In this document: one piece after another, positions 5,431-5,465 of the stretch
Layout of the letters: the number at the start of each line of letters is the position of its first letter
Position numbering within the stretch: position 1 is the stretch's first letter
NCBI GenBank assembly: GCA_002732685.1
Contig: NVRS01000004.1
Location: 90,158-95,622, forward strand
Reading direction: 5' to 3'
Source of the DNA: Robiginitomaculum sp.
Lineage (GTDB): Bacteria > Pseudomonadota > Alphaproteobacteria > Caulobacterales > Maricaulaceae
DNA: 5,465 nucleotides
The notes under the pieces: model-generated
Database searches by the model: none
What the model saw: only the letters and a program-made list of their open reading frames with translations
What the model was told of the DNA's origin: nothing
Made by a program: the position numbers and the translations under genes

Positions 5431-5465
5431 CAAACTGGCTTTTCTGATTGAACGCTTTGAAAAAA

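Overview
The window suggests an alphaproteobacterium of moderate GC content. Three things point there: a class A Hsp20 (IbpA type) of the alphaproteobacterial kind with a ROSE-like leader, a large TonB-dependent receptor of the type expanded in Caulobacter, sphingomonad, Kordiimonas and hyphomonad lineages, and a PGRxEFIEK-type lysophospholipase. The exact order cannot be fixed from this sequence; a marine or aquatic Kordiimonadales-like lineage would fit but is only a guess. I see no mobile element, CRISPR array, rRNA or tRNA.

Layout. On the minus strand, from about 1511 down to the left edge, lie three genes in the same direction: an exported lipoprotein with a SAM-methyltransferase fold (630-1511), a small SCP2 sterol-carrier-like protein (242-535), and the first 66 codons of an alpha/beta hydrolase resembling lysophospholipase (1-200, cut by the window edge). 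The last two are 41 bp apart and probably co-transcribed. The 94 bp before the SCP2 gene has no terminator but holds a weak candidate promoter.

Divergent from these, on the plus strand, is hsp20 (1765-2265). Its upstream region is the most informative part of the window: a good heat-shock sigma-32 promoter (TTGAA, 14 nt, then TCCCATAT), followed by a leader of about 90 nt that folds into three hairpins. The last hairpin pairs a UCGCU segment, with one bulged G, to the AGGA Shine-Dalgarno. This is the signature of a ROSE RNA thermometer, so the gene appears to be controlled by heat at both transcription and translation. After hsp20 come hairpins with C-rich loops, ending in a 12-bp stem with a loop containing CCUCC (anti-Shine-Dalgarno) and a short T run. 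This is the hsp20 terminator and possibly also a small RNA derived from the 3' UTR.

The right half is one gene: a 965-residue TonB-dependent outer-membrane receptor on the minus strand (2521-5418, GTG start), ending at a very strong intrinsic terminator (2465-2493). Between the convergent ends sits a perfect 16-bp palindrome (2437-2452) with the centre and flanks typical of LacI-family operators, but with no obvious promoter beside it.

Functional links are limited. The left-hand genes look like envelope or lipid functions, hsp20 is a cytoplasmic holdase for heat stress, and the receptor imports an unknown substrate. I see no multi-gene defence or biosynthetic system. The noteworthy items are regulatory RNA structures and the exported methyltransferase-like lipoprotein.
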